A stretch of 64,000 nucleotides of DNA from CAMDBL01 sp964498125 (GTDB lineage: Bacteria; Pseudomonadota; Alphaproteobacteria; Rhizobiales; Hyphomicrobiaceae), in contig CAZCGE010000079.1 in the NCBI GenBank assembly GCA_964498125.1, positions 49,476 to 113,475 of the forward strand, read 5' to 3'. The translations under genes and the position numbers were made by a program. The notes below the pieces were generated by a model. That model had not been told where the DNA came from, searched no databases, and saw nothing but the letters and a program-made list of their open reading frames with translations. Every line of letters starts with the position of its first letter. Position 1 is the stretch's first letter. Below, in pieces: positions 1-8,573 of the stretch.

Positions 1-249
1 GGACACGCGCCCAGCGATGGCCGACACCGTGGGATCGGCCGCGAGGAAGCTCAGCGCCGCGATGCGCTGCCGCGCCACCAGATCGATGATGATCTGATCG
101 GTGCACAGGTTGAGCGAGACGATGCGCCGCGGTTTGGGCAGTTCGCTCGGCTGCGCCGACAGAGGTCCGGTCGCCACAGCCAGCAGCGCGAGGCTCGCAG
201 CCAGCACGCGAGGTGCGGCACTGATTGGGAGCCGTGCGAGCGAGACCAT
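1..249 (-). CDS. BtuF-like periplasmic binding protein, N-terminal part (runs off window edge)
   Basis: Only the first 83 codons are present; the gene continues beyond base 1. The reading has a signal peptide (Leu/Ala-rich core ending near LSAQPSELP) followed by RRIVSLNLCTDQIIIDLV, the usual start of the mature domain of ABC-type binding proteins for cobalamin or ferric siderophores. Start chosen at the ATG at 249, preceded by GGCGGAAG. It lies on the same strand as a riboswitch-controlled BtuB-like receptor, so B12 capture in the periplasm is the likely job. A siderophore ligand cannot be excluded from the fragment alone. Confidence 0.75.
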   Translation of the reverse strand, partial: MVSLARLPISAAPRVLAASLALLAVATGPLSAQPSELPKPRRIVSLNLCTDQIIIDLVARQRIAALSFLAADPTVSAIAGRVS

Positions 250-321
250 CTTCCGCCTTTCATGCTGGGCGTATGCAGCCACGACATAGCACAGCAAAGT
301 TCGGGGGGATGATCGAGGAGG

Positions 322-353
322 TCGGTTCAGCGCAGCTGGTGCTCGGCTGACTC
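322..353. repeat. Partial copy of the right end of the 230 bp dispersed element
   Basis: This stretch matches the right ends of the elements near 24.99-25.02 kb and 31.89-31.92 kb (shared core CAGCGCAGCTGGTG followed by CGGCTGA). It is itself a short imperfect hairpin (GGTTCAG ... CTGACTCC). The rest of the 250-503 gap holds only this and the hairpin at 395-428. Confidence 0.5.
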
Positions 354-394
354 CAGGCGAAGGTGATCCCGTCGGGGCGAGCGCGGTGGCGCGG

Positions 395-428
395 GGTCCG
401 ACAGCGCTGGGCAAGACCTTGTCGGACC
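395..428. repeat. Perfect 9 bp inverted repeat, degenerate GTAGGTCGG-type element
   Basis: GGTCCGACA (395-403) pairs perfectly with TGTCGGACC (420-428). The neighbouring CGCTCCGACCTACG reads, on the other strand, as CGTAGGTCGGAGCG, close to the arms of the elements at 10893-10987 and 57523-57630. It sits downstream of the minus-strand hydrolase gene, so it may also act as a transcript-end hairpin, but there is no T-run. Confidence 0.45.
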
Positions 429-503
429 TTGGCCCGCGGCCTCGCTCCGACCTACGCCGCCGTTTCGTGCACCAGGGTAGCGACCGCGCCAGCCTCCACG
501 CCG

Positions 504-1541
504 CTACGACCGGCCGGCCTCGTCGAGGAAGGCTTGCACCGCCTCGAACAGCATCAGCCGGTTCTTCTCCATGATGATGGTATGCGTGCCCTCGGGCAGC
601 ATGACATAACGCTTGCCGGGCGAGTTGACGAGGAGGGGGAACAGCGTCTGGGCCATGTAGGGCGGCAGATCGCGATCCCACTCCGCGTGCACCAGCAGCG
701 TCGGCACCGTGATCCTGGCCGGATCATAGTAGGCCTTGCCGGCGGCCCAGAATTCCTGGCCGTCCTGCACTACGCCGTTCGGCGCACGCAGGAACTGCGG
801 GCTTGCCTTGGCGCCTTCTGGGTCGGTGGCGTAGGTCGCATCGGCCCACGCGTCGAACCACCCGGCCGGGATCAGCGCCGCCTTCTTGTCCTCGGGCACG
901 CCCGTCAGCCACCGCCCGAGCGCCTGATCGCGTGTGACTTTCCTGTAGGCGGCAAGCGGTCCCGGTCCGGTCTGCACCAGCGACGCCGTCTGCCGGATCC
1001 AGCCAGGTGCGTAGAGCACCAGACGCTCGACCTTGTCGGCATTCTGCGTCGTGTAGGTGGCCATCGTCACCGTGCCCCACGACCAGCCCATCAGGTTGAC
1101 GCGGGCGATTTTTCGGCGATCCCGAATGAAATCGACGACGGTGCCGATGTCCTTCACGGCGGTATCGCCGCGCACGATCGGCGGATTGGCGGTCGGCTCC
1201 TGCGACATCTCCTTCGGCCGGGTCGACTTGCCGTAGCCGCGCAGGTCGAGCAGGTAGACGTCGTAGCCGCGCGCCGCGACGTAATCCATCCACGACAGGC
1301 CATCGAGCTGCAGATCGAAGGCGGTCGAGGCGGGATAGGTGGCGCCGTGCACGTAGAGCAGCGTCCGCTCGGGGCGGAAGGTCGTCATATCGGCCGGGCG
1401 CTTGTTGCGCACGTAGATCTCGATCCCCGCATCGGGGGATTTCACCATCATCTCCTCGGTGACGATTTGGGGCGCCTGCGCCGTGGCGGCCGTCGCGTAC
1501 ATGACGGCGGCAAGCACCCCAATGAGTATCTTCGGTGTCAT
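504..1541 (-). CDS. Secreted alpha/beta hydrolase
   Basis: A 345-residue protein with a signal peptide (TPKILIGVLAAVMYATAATAQA) and an alpha/beta hydrolase fold: oxyanion-region LLYVHGATYP, nucleophile elbow GWSWG, acid LLVHAEWDRDLPP and a C-terminal catalytic His in LPEGTHTIIME. It is probably periplasmic; the substrate (ester, lactone or amide) cannot be told. The start at 1541 has GGGAG six bases upstream; the ATG at 1547 abuts that motif and is less likely. It sits between the BtuB-like receptor and the BtuF-like protein on one strand, so it may be co-expressed with B12 uptake, though nothing in the family ties it to cobalamin. Confidence 0.85.
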   Translation of the reverse strand: MTPKILIGVLAAVMYATAATAQAPQIVTEEMMVKSPDAGIEIYVRNKRPADMTTFRPERTLLYVHGATYPASTAFDLQLDGLSWMDYVAARGYDVYLLDLRGYGKSTRPKEMSQEPTANPPIVRGDTAVKDIGTVVDFIRDRRKIARVNLMGWSWGTVTMATYTTQNADKVERLVLYAPGWIRQTASLVQTGPGPLAAYRKVTRDQALGRWLTGVPEDKKAALIPAGWFDAWADATYATDPEGAKASPQFLRAPNGVVQDGQEFWAAGKAYYDPARITVPTLLVHAEWDRDLPPYMAQTLFPLLVNSPGKRYVMLPEGTHTIIMEKNRLMLFEAVQAFLDEAGRS

Positions 1542-1662
1542 GGTCATCTCCCTGATAGATTTCTGATTGAGCACGTGCTTTCGCAAACATCAGGATGGGC
1601 TCTGCTCATGCAAGGCGCAATGCCAAATCACCAGTGACGCAGGCTGGAAACGCAGTGCCGGC

Positions 1663-3744
1663 TCACCGCCGCCCCACATCCTCGAGCGTGATCTTGACGC
1701 CACCGTACACCGCGGCGCCGGCGGTTTCGAAGCCGAACACGTCTTGCGCGCGGGCATCGAGCAGGTTTTCGACGCGGCCGAACAGCTCGACGTTGGGCTG
1801 CACCTTGTAGGAAGCGGCCAGGGCGATCAGCCAGTAGTCGTCGAGCAGTACGCGCTCGCGCGTGAAGAACGGCAGGCGGAAGGCCTCGTCGGTGGCGCGG
1901 CCGTTGTATTTGGCCGAGGCGGTGACCTGCCCACGTCCTTCGCTGAACCCATAGGTGACGCCGGCGTGCCCGGAATGCTTCGGCCGGCGGATTTCCTCCA
2001 GGCCGACATTGTCGCGGGCATCGAGATAGGTATGGCCAAGCGAGGCCGTCAGCGTCGGCATGAGCCGCAGCTTCACCGCGCTTTCCAATCCCCGGTGCAG
2101 GCTGACGCCGGCCAGATTGATCGGCATCTCCGGAAACTTGCCGTCGCCCTTGATCTTGTTGGTGACGTCGGCGCTGAAGGTGGTGAGGTCGAGCACTGCA
2201 CGCCCGCCCCACACCGTCATTTCCAGACCGGCATCCCAGCCCGTACTCTCTTCGGGCTTGAGATTCGGGTTGGCCTGGAAAAACTGCGGGATCTGCCCGT
2301 ACTGCTCGAACAGGGTGGGGTATTTGACACCGGTGCCGATGCTGACGTGCGGCCTGAGCCCGGTTCCGGCAATCTTCAGTGACGCCGAGCCGCGCCACGT
2401 CGTGAAGTCGGCGAACGTATCGTTGTCGTCGTGGCGAACGGTGGCGCCCAGCGCCAGCGCATCGCGGAAGACGCCACGGTACTCGAGCGCGGTGTTGACG
2501 CGCTCACGTTCGCGCTTGTCGTTGTCGCGCGAAAGCGGCGTGTAGTGCTCTTTCTCGCTCTCGACCATGGCCGTCAGCGTGTGCTTGGCGGGCGCGATCG
2601 GTTCAGTCGCCAAACGGAACGTTGACAGATAGGCGAGCTTGTCGACCCCGCTCTTGTCTCTGTAGACGTTGAAGAACGTCGGCGTGTTGGAGGTGTCCTC
2701 ATACTGCGTGGTGTTGCTGCTGCCCCGGATCGCATGCGTCCAGCGGCCATCGAAGGTGTCGAGCCGCGCCTCGGCGCCCATCATCAGCACATTCCATTTG
2801 AAGAACGATGCTGTATCGGTTTGCACCGACAGCGAACCGGGCGGGCCGAAAGAGTCATCGTCGCGCCCGCCGGTCTTGATCGTGCGCCGCGCCATCACGT
2901 CGATGGCGAACGTCTCCGTCGGGCGGATGCCGCCCTTGAAGGCTGCGAGTTGCTGCTTGGCATTGTCGGCTTCGTCGCCGAACGACGAGATATTGAAACC
3001 ATCGGTGCTGCGGCTAACCAGCGTCACCGCGCCATGCATCTGCCTGCTGCCGCCGGAAACGATGGCGCTGACATCGCGCGTACCCATCGAGCCGAATTCA
3101 CTCTTGAGCTGGACCGACATCGGTCCCTCGCCGCGCTTGGTGATGATGTTGACGACGCCACCGATGGCGTTGGAGCCGACGAGACCGCTTTGTGGTCCCT
3201 TGATCACCTCGATGCGCTCGATGCCATCCGCGGGCAGGCTGGAAAAATCGAACTCGCCATTGGTGACCTGGTTGGCTTCCACGCCATCGATCAGCACCAG
3301 TGTGTGGTTGGCCTCGGCGCCGCGAATGCGCACCTGGGTCAAACCGGCAAAGCCGCCGGTACGCCCGACACTAACCCCCGGCAAGCCGCGCAGCGCGTCG
3401 GCGGCGTGGCGCACCTGGGCATTGGCGAGGTCGGCGCCGGTGACAACCAAGACCGACGAGCCGAGCTTGTCGCTGGTCACCTGCCAGGGATCGGCAGCCC
3501 CACCGTCTTGCCCGGCCGATCCGCCGGCTGGCATGTTGAATGCGGTCGACGTTGCGGTGCCTGAAGGCCGCAGGCTTGGCCGCACCGGCTTGATGTCAAG
3601 AGTGGCGCCCTCGATGATCACCGGCGGCAATTGCTGCCCGGTCTGGGCCGCGGCCGGTAGGCACAAGCCCCACACCGGGGCCGTCAGCATGGCGACGAGA
3701 CCTGGCGCCGATCGGCGCGAATATCTGGCCGTTGCGTGTCGCAT
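1663..3744 (-). CDS. btuB: TonB-dependent outer-membrane receptor, BtuB-like (cobalamin uptake)
   Basis: A 693-residue protein with a signal peptide of about 34 residues, a plug domain (about residues 85-210: VVTGADLANAQVRHAADALRG, RIRGAEANHTLVLIDGVE, ERIEVIKGPQSGLVGSNAIGG) and a beta-barrel remainder. The start at 3744 is preceded by GGAGAG; an in-frame longer reading to 3822 has no signal peptide at its front and is less likely. The receptor imports a chelate across the outer membrane using TonB energy. The specificity call rests on the cobalamin riboswitch about 260 bases upstream and the BtuF-like gene downstream. AdoCbl binding should turn expression off. The barrel C-terminus ends KITLEDVGRR rather than in the usual aromatic residue. 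Confidence 0.85.
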   Translation of the reverse strand: MRHATARYSRRSAPGLVAMLTAPVWGLCLPAAAQTGQQLPPVIIEGATLDIKPVRPSLRPSGTATSTAFNMPAGGSAGQDGGAADPWQVTSDKLGSSVLVVTGADLANAQVRHAADALRGLPGVSVGRTGGFAGLTQVRIRGAEANHTLVLIDGVEANQVTNGEFDFSSLPADGIERIEVIKGPQSGLVGSNAIGGVVNIITKRGEGPMSVQLKSEFGSMGTRDVSAIVSGGSRQMHGAVTLVSRSTDGFNISSFGDEADNAKQQLAAFKGGIRPTETFAIDVMARRTIKTGGRDDDSFGPPGSLSVQTDTASFFKWNVLMMGAEARLDTFDGRWTHAIRGSSNTTQYEDTSNTPTFFNVYRDKSGVDKLAYLSTFRLATEPIAPAKHTLTAMVESEKEHYTPLSRDNDKRERERVNTALEYRGVFRDALALGATVRHDDNDTFADFTTWRGSASLKIAGTGLRPHVSIGTGVKYPTLFEQYGQIPQFFQANPNLKPEESTGWDAGLEMTVWGGRAVLDLTTFSADVTNKIKGDGKFPEMPINLAGVSLHRGLESAVKLRLMPTLTASLGHTYLDARDNVGLEEIRRPKHSGHAGVTYGFSEGRGQVTASAKYNGRATDEAFRLPFFTRERVLLDDYWLIALAASYKVQPNVELFGRVENLLDARAQDVFGFETAGAAVYGGVKITLEDVGRR

Positions 3745-3951
3745 GAAGTCTCTCCGTCGTGGACTCGATGACGGAGGAGTGGCGTCGTGGCCGCAAGCGA
3801 ATACCCGATGTGGGCGCCTCACGCCGGAACGCGGCGACCATGAGGCCGCGCCTTCCCGGTGCGCGAGGGGCGCATCAGAACGTCATTCGATCGTCAGTGG
3901 ATTGCATTCATCCGCGGCACGGCTGACCTGCTCCCCAAGGGTTGCACAATC

Positions 3952-4007
3952 AGTCGCCACTCCGGGACTCCGTTCCACCGCGCGTCCCGCACGGAGGATG
4001 GGCGACT
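3952..4007 (-). promoter_or_regulatory. Nested hairpin just downstream of the riboswitch (possible expression platform)
   Basis: Outer arms AGTCGCC (3952-3958) and GGCGACT (4001-4007) enclose inner arms CTCCGT (3969-3974) and ACGGAG (3991-3996). In the transcript this hairpin immediately follows the aptamer. It has no T-run, so if it is the switching element it would work by pairing rather than as a classic intrinsic terminator. Confidence 0.4.
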
Positions 4008-4221
4008 CTGCACCGGCAGGTCTCCTGGCTCACGGCTCGAACGCCTATTCCCGGCCTTCCCGTCGGCGCGATGCGCGCCATCAGTGGCATGTCGGGGCAG
4101 GCTTGCCGCCTACAGTTGCGGGAGCAGCCGCGGCTTCGGGACATGATGGTCCCTGACCGCGTTCCCTTTTCATCCGGAGGTGACGTTGATGACACCACGC
4201 CCGGAACCGGCACGGTTGCAA
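4008..4221 (-). ncRNA. Cobalamin (AdoCbl) riboswitch
   Basis: Read on the minus strand, the conserved blocks of the B12 aptamer appear in order: AAAAGGGAACGCGGT, CCGCGGCTGCTCCCGCAACTG, CATGCCACTG, GGGAAGGCCGGG and GAGCCAGGAGACCTGCC. This is the family signature in full. It lies in the leader of the TonB receptor gene that starts at 3744 and should repress it when adenosylcobalamin is plentiful. Boundaries are estimated to within about ten bases. Confidence 0.95.
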
Positions 4222-4305
4222 TGAGCGATACAGGCAGGCGCGCTGTCAAGGCTGCTCGGTGGTTCGACAGCCAGCCGCGGAACAGCGGCATCGTGGTTCG
4301 GCAGG

Positions 4306-4319
4306 TGCAAGTTATTGCA
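4306..4319. promoter_or_regulatory. Palindrome TGCAA-GTTA-TTGCA upstream of the riboswitch
   Basis: A perfect 5-4-5 inverted repeat about 85 bases upstream of the aptamer, where the promoter of the B12-uptake transcript would lie. The arms resemble those of alphaproteobacterial Fur/Mur-type operators, but the spacer is shorter than in those sites. The rest of 4222-4563 shows no gene. Confidence 0.25.
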
Positions 4320-4563
4320 AACGTTGCGGCCCGGTCATGCGCGATGCGCCGACGACACAGCCGGTGATTTTTTCCGCCAGGGGGACGCACAGCGCGCGAT
4401 CGGTCGCAGCGATCGGCAGCATTGTCCGGCCCAGCCGGCGCCTATCGACCCTACCCACGCCCGCTGACGGACCTTTATGGCAACGACCTCGCCGCACGCG
4501 AACCACAGCCCGCTAGGTCCTGCGTCGTGACACGACCACCGGCCCGGTTCATATTCTTCGGGT

Positions 4564-4601
4564 GGAATATTCGTTGACTACATTCCATAAGAGGAATATT
4601 C
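4564..4601 (+). promoter_or_regulatory. Promoter/operator of the HigBA-type operon
   Basis: Two direct copies of the palindrome-like word GGAATATTC (4564-4572 and 4593-4601) bracket a TTGACT -35-like hexamer and an ATTCC...GGAAT inverted repeat. The second copy ends five bases before the toxin start. This layout fits an autoregulatory site bound by the XRE antitoxin encoded downstream. Confidence 0.6.
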
Positions 4602-4605
4602 TCGG

Positions 4606-4970
4606 ATGAGCTGGAACGTCGAATACACCGACGAGTTCGGCGACTGGTGGGCCAAGCTGACCGGCGCCGAGCAAGAGGACATCAGTGCCGTTGCCGAGAC
4701 CCTGATGGAGCGCGGACCGGCTCTGCCGTTCCCCTACTCGTCCGGCATCGCAGGGTCCAGGCACAGCCACATGCGCGCGGCTCGCGCGTGCAGAGCGGCG
4801 GCAAGCCGCTTCGCATCTTCTACGCCTTCGATCCGACCCGCTCGGCGATCCTGCTGATCGGCGGCGACAAGACCGGCGACAACCGGTTCTACAAGAAGAT
4901 GATCCCGATCGCCGACCGCCTCTATGACGACCACATCGCGCAGCTGAAACGTGAAGGCCTCATCCCATGA
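4606..4970 (+). pseudogene. HigB/RelE-type toxin, frameshifted
   Basis: The first frame reads MSWNVEYTDEFGDWWAKL through SSGIAGSRHSHM; the rest of the domain (RVQSGGKPLRIFYAF, LLIGGDKTGDNRFYKKMIP, ADRLYDDHIAQLKREG) is in another frame ending at 4970. Family members read HMRELRVQSGG at the junction; here the DNA ATGCGCGCGGCTCGCGCGTGC is two bases longer than needed, so a +2 insertion (or equivalent -1) near 4771-4796 breaks the gene. The first frame alone stops at 4857 with 83 residues and lacks the C-terminal catalytic half. The intact toxin would be a ribosome-dependent mRNA interferase of about 120 residues. The reading ends overlapping the antitoxin start (ATGA). Confidence 0.85.
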
Positions 4971-5299
4971 CAGGACATCGCCCGTTCAAGGACCTGACCG
5001 CCAAGTTCTCGCCCGGGCGTCGAGCCCGGGTCGCGACTCGGGTCGCGGAGCTGAAGACCGAGATGGCGCTCGCCGAGCTGCGACAGGCGCGGAAGCGCTC
5101 GCAGGAGGAGCTGGCGCGCGCGCTGAAAGTCAAGCAACCGGCCGTTGCCAAGCTCGAGAAGCGCGCCGACATGTACGTCAGCAATCTGCGGCGTTACGTC
5201 GAGGCGCTCGGCGGCTCGCTCGAGATCACGGCGACCTTTCCGGAAGGGCGCGTGAGCATCACCAACTTCAGCGATCTGGGTAAGAACAACGGAGTCTGA
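4967..5299 (+). CDS. higA: HigA-type XRE-family antitoxin
   Basis: A 110-residue protein with a helix-turn-helix in LRQARKRSQEELARALKVKQPAVAKLEKRAD followed by the typical YVSNLRRYVEALGGSLEITATFPEG tail of antitoxins paired with Gp49-like HigB toxins. The ATG overlaps the end of the toxin reading by four bases. The antitoxin is intact although its toxin is frameshifted, so it may persist as an autorepressor of the GGAATATTC operator or protect against related toxins. Its stop codon lies inside the hairpin at 5294-5312. Confidence 0.9.
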   Translation: MTGHRPFKDLTAKFSPGRRARVATRVAELKTEMALAELRQARKRSQEELARALKVKQPAVAKLEKRADMYVSNLRRYVEALGGSLEITATFPEGRVSITNFSDLGKNNGV

Positions 5300-5312
5300 C
5301 CAGAGGTCAGAC
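5294..5312. repeat. Stop-codon hairpin GTCTGACC/GGTCAGAC
   Basis: GTCTGACC (5294-5301), loop AGA, GGTCAGAC (5305-5312). The antitoxin TGA lies in the left arm. It belongs to the same GTCTGAC/GTCAGAC motif family as the hairpins at 39646, 39942, 56316 and 58883 and separates this operon from the convergent oxidoreductase gene. Confidence 0.6.
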
Positions 5313-5325
5313 ACCTCGGCCATCC

Positions 5326-6915
5326 TCAATCCCGCCACTCCGGCGCCGGCACGCGCGTCCAGCTGCGCTCCAGCTTCAGGTCGTCGACGATGGCGTTGGC
5401 GGCGATATAGCCTGGCGCGCCGTTGACACCGCCGCCATTGCCGGTCGAGGAGCCGCACAGGTAGAGCCCTTCGACGGGCGTGCGCGTGCCTGAAAGCATT
5501 GGATGCGGCCGGTTGATGCCGAGCTGCGAGGGGATATAGGCGCCCATGCGCACGGCGCCTTTCACCATGTTGGCGCAGTGGCGTTCGACGTCGAGCGGTG
5601 TGAACAGGAATCGCGCCCGCACGTTGTCGTCGTCGAGGTTCGAGGCATACTCGCGCCAGACATTCAGTATTCGCTCGGTGTACTCGCCCTTGCGCCGGTC
5701 CCAGGTTGTCGGGTCGCCCTCAACGGCGTAGGGCGCGAACGGCCACCAGAACGCGACGTGGCCGTCGGCGGGGGCATAGGTCGGATCGAGTGCGCTGTTG
5801 CAGGCGCCGTTGCCCATCAATACGTCGGGGAATTTTTTGTTGGCGCAGTCCTCGAAGCAACTTTGCACCTGATCGATGTCGTCCATGCCGAAGAAGATGT
5901 TCCAGGCGCGGTCGATGTCGGGATCGAAGGCGCGCGAGCGATAGATCGGCGGTTTTTTCAGCGCCAGGTGCAGCGTGACGAGGCTGTGGTTGCCCCAGTG
6001 CCAGGCGTCGAGCTTCTGGCGCACGGTGTCGGGGAACAGGTTTTCGCCGGTCATGCGCATGGTGGTCGGCGCGTCGATGGCGCTGGCGACGAAGCGCCGG
6101 CCCTCGATCGTATCGCCGCTTTTCAATTTCACGGCGCTGGCGCGGCCGCCTTTCACAATGATCTCCTTGACCTCACTGTTGGTCAGCACGGCGCCGCCGG
6201 CGGCCTCGACCACCCTCGCCAGCGCTAAGGGCAGGCTGACGGCGCCACCGACCGGCAGCGTGAATTCCATGACGTTGGCGAAGATCAGCGGGAAGACGAT
6301 GCCGGCGCCCGGCACGCTTTCAGTCGTAATCACGTGCATGTAGGAGGTGAATAGCGTGCGGATGCGGTCATCGTCGAAATGCTTCCTGACGACGCTGAAC
6401 AGGTCGTGCTGGGCATGCGACAGGAACTCCTTGCCTTCCGGGCCGGACAGGCGGTCGCGCAGCTGATCAATCGGCAGCGGCGCATTGAAGGCGAGAGCGG
6501 TGAACAGCGGCCGCATCTTTTGGGCATAGAGATGATGCAGGTCGCGGAACGTCGCGGCGTCGCGTTTGGAGAAACGCGCCAGCGAGGCGCAGGATTTTTC
6601 CAGGTCCTTGTGGATGACGACGCAGGTGCCATCGCGGAAGGCGGCGGCCTGCTGCACCGGCGGCTCGATATAGGAGAAGCCGAAGCGATGCAGCTCCAAG
6701 TCCCGCAACAGCGGCGCGTGCCTCAACCCCATGAAGAAATTGGCGTGCAGGTTGAAGCGGTAGCCGGGCAACGTCGGCTCCTGCGTCGAGGTGCCGCCGC
6801 CGATGTGGGCGTTGCGCTCGATCACCGCGATCTGGAGGCAGGCCTTGGCGAGATAGGCCGCCAAAGTCAGGCCATTATGGCCTGCGCCGATCACCACGCC
6901 ATCGTAGGTTGACAT
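5326..6915 (-). CDS. CrtI-like phytoene desaturase family FAD-dependent oxidoreductase
   Basis: A 529-residue protein with the N-terminal dinucleotide motif VVIGAGHNGLTLAAYLAK (GxGxxG), the second FAD contact ERNAHIGGGTSTQE and a C-terminal substrate/FAD segment GLYLCGSSTGNGGGVNGAPGYIAA, the standard layout of the phytoene desaturase/amine oxidase superfamily. Start at 6915 is preceded by GGGAGGAA. No other carotenoid gene is in the window, so carotenoid work is not implied; many bacterial members of this group have unknown substrates. It is divergent from the cupin gene at 7139. Confidence 0.85.
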   Translation of the reverse strand: MSTYDGVVIGAGHNGLTLAAYLAKACLQIAVIERNAHIGGGTSTQEPTLPGYRFNLHANFFMGLRHAPLLRDLELHRFGFSYIEPPVQQAAAFRDGTCVVIHKDLEKSCASLARFSKRDAATFRDLHHLYAQKMRPLFTALAFNAPLPIDQLRDRLSGPEGKEFLSHAQHDLFSVVRKHFDDDRIRTLFTSYMHVITTESVPGAGIVFPLIFANVMEFTLPVGGAVSLPLALARVVEAAGGAVLTNSEVKEIIVKGGRASAVKLKSGDTIEGRRFVASAIDAPTTMRMTGENLFPDTVRQKLDAWHWGNHSLVTLHLALKKPPIYRSRAFDPDIDRAWNIFFGMDDIDQVQSCFEDCANKKFPDVLMGNGACNSALDPTYAPADGHVAFWWPFAPYAVEGDPTTWDRRKGEYTERILNVWREYASNLDDDNVRARFLFTPLDVERHCANMVKGAVRMGAYIPSQLGINRPHPMLSGTRTPVEGLYLCGSSTGNGGGVNGAPGYIAANAIVDDLKLERSWTRVPAPEWRD

Positions 6916-7138
6916 TGGTTCCTCCCGTGGCAGGCGCGCAATTCGCCAGGCCGCTTGGAAGAGTGTCGGGGAAGACGGCACGCGCCGTCAAGACGTGCTG
7001 CTGACAGACTGGCGCCACTTGCGCATGCCGCGCGGGAATGGTGATATCCGGCGACTTGTCCGGCCCGATCGCCTGACGGGCTTGAAACGCCGCTGCATCG
7101 ATCGGCACGCGGCAACCAGATCAAACCAGGAGAAAGCC

Positions 7139-7609
7139 ATGACCACCGCCTTCACGCCGAACGTCAAGGAGCACGAGGGATTGGGGCCACTGGCCTCGCG
7201 CCTGGTCCACGCCGAGGATATGCCTTGGATGCCGATCCGCTTCAAAGGCTGCTATGCCAAGACGCTACTGGTGGACAAGGAATCGGGCATCGCCACGATC
7301 CTGATCAAGATGGACCCCGGCGCGGGCCTGCCCGACCATGAGCACGTGCTGATCGAGCAGACCTATATGCTGTCCGGCCGGCTGGTCGACGCCGATGGTC
7401 CCGACAAGGGCGTCGGCGCGGGCCCCGGCGACTTCATCTGGCGGCCGGCCGGCAGCCGGCATTCCGTCGTCTCGCCGGAAGGTGCGCTGATGATCGCCAT
7501 GTTCCAGATCCCCAACAAGTTCTTCGAGAAGGACGGCTCGATCGTCGATCAGGTCGGCGACGACTGGGGCCTGAAGTGGGAGCCGATCCTGAGGCAGAAG
7601 GTGGCGTGA
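7139..7609 (+). CDS. Cupin domain protein (ChrR-like)
   Basis: A 156-residue single-domain cupin. The two cupin motifs are visible: LPDHEHVLIEQTYMLSGRL (metal-ligand His/His/Glu) and GPGDFIWRPAGSRHSV. Start at 7139 with AGGAGAAAG upstream. Such proteins are small metal-binding enzymes or sensors; the reaction is unknown. The intergenic stretch from 6916 to 7138 is shared with the divergent FAD oxidoreductase, which suggests linked expression. No transmembrane or signal segment is visible. Confidence 0.8.
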   Translation: MTTAFTPNVKEHEGLGPLASRLVHAEDMPWMPIRFKGCYAKTLLVDKESGIATILIKMDPGAGLPDHEHVLIEQTYMLSGRLVDADGPDKGVGAGPGDFIWRPAGSRHSVVSPEGALMIAMFQIPNKFFEKDGSIVDQVGDDWGLKWEPILRQKVA

Positions 7610-7735
7610 GCCTTGCGGCCACGAACGTGACTGGCCGGTCGCGTGTCGCCCAACATGGCAGCGCGACCGGCCCACACTGATTTTAGGCGCGGGAAGCCTC
7701 GCCATGATGACCAAGCCTCGCCGTGACGATGTTGT

Positions 7736-8482
7736 CTACCTGGCACCCTTGGCTTCCAGCAGCGTCAGCATCGCGCGATAGCCGCGGGATTTGGCCATGG
7801 CCAGCGGCGTGACGCCCTGCCCATCGGCGAGATTTGGGTTGGCGCCAGCGTCGAGCAACGCCTTGAGGCAGGCCGTGTGGCGTGGTCCGCCGTTGCCGAG
7901 CACGATGGACTCGATCAAGGCGGTCCATTTCAGGTTGTTGACGTGATCGAGCGGAGCGCCGGCCGCGATCAGGGCACGCACGACGCCGTCATGGCCCAGG
8001 TGCGCGGCGGCAATCAGCGCCGTGCCATCGTAGGGGCTGGTGATCGCCTTGGGGTCGGAGCCCAGCGCGATCGCCAGGCGCACCATGGCCTCGTCGTCGC
8101 GCACGGCGGCGATGGTGATGATGTCGTAGCGGCGGCTGTCGAGCGCCTTGGGATCGGCCCCACCCTTGGCGAGTGCGCGCACAGCCTCCTGGTGGCCACC
8201 GTGCGCGGCCACGTGCAAGGGCGTGCGAGCATGCCCATCGCGCGCGGTCGGATCGGCCCGCTCAGCCAGAAGGCGCGTGATGCCGGCCGCATCACCCAGG
8301 GCCGCGGCCGCGAACAGTCCAGTGTAGCCGGCAATCTCGGATGCACTGGGCGGCACTTGGGCGCGCGCGGGCAGCCAAGCGCCAGGGCCGAGCAATGCGG
8401 CAGCCAGCACAATGAACCCTGCTGGAAGAGCGTACCTCGCAGGCCGATAGCTAGATTTCATCATGGAAACTTCGAGCATCAT
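7736..8482 (-). CDS. Exported ankyrin-repeat protein
   Basis: About 248 residues. A signal peptide or anchor (YALPAGFIVLAAALLGPGAWLPARAQ) is followed by five or so ankyrin repeats, for example DGHARTPLHVAAHGGHQEAVRALAKGGADP, DGTALIAAAHLGHDGVVRALIAAGAPLD and DGQGVTPLAMAKSRGYRAMLTLLEAKGA. Ankyrin stacks bind other proteins; periplasmic location is inferred. Several starts are possible: 8482 has GGGAG nine bases upstream, 8464 and 8461 have none. No partner gene is obvious. The gap 7610-7735 shows nothing. Confidence 0.8.
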   Translation of the reverse strand: MMLEVSMMKSSYRPARYALPAGFIVLAAALLGPGAWLPARAQVPPSASEIAGYTGLFAAAALGDAAGITRLLAERADPTARDGHARTPLHVAAHGGHQEAVRALAKGGADPKALDSRRYDIITIAAVRDDEAMVRLAIALGSDPKAITSPYDGTALIAAAHLGHDGVVRALIAAGAPLDHVNNLKWTALIESIVLGNGGPRHTACLKALLDAGANPNLADGQGVTPLAMAKSRGYRAMLTLLEAKGAR

Positions 8483-8573
8483 CGGTCGCCACTCCCACGA
8501 AAATACTTGCCACAATCTTCTCTGCATGAGCTAAACTTGCAGCATTATTGAAAGTTACACCGGCATTTTGCGC

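Noticed and set aside
5326..6915. A carotenoid biosynthesis gene
   Set aside because: The CrtI-like fold is clear, but no other carotenoid gene is present and the family includes many enzymes of unrelated function.
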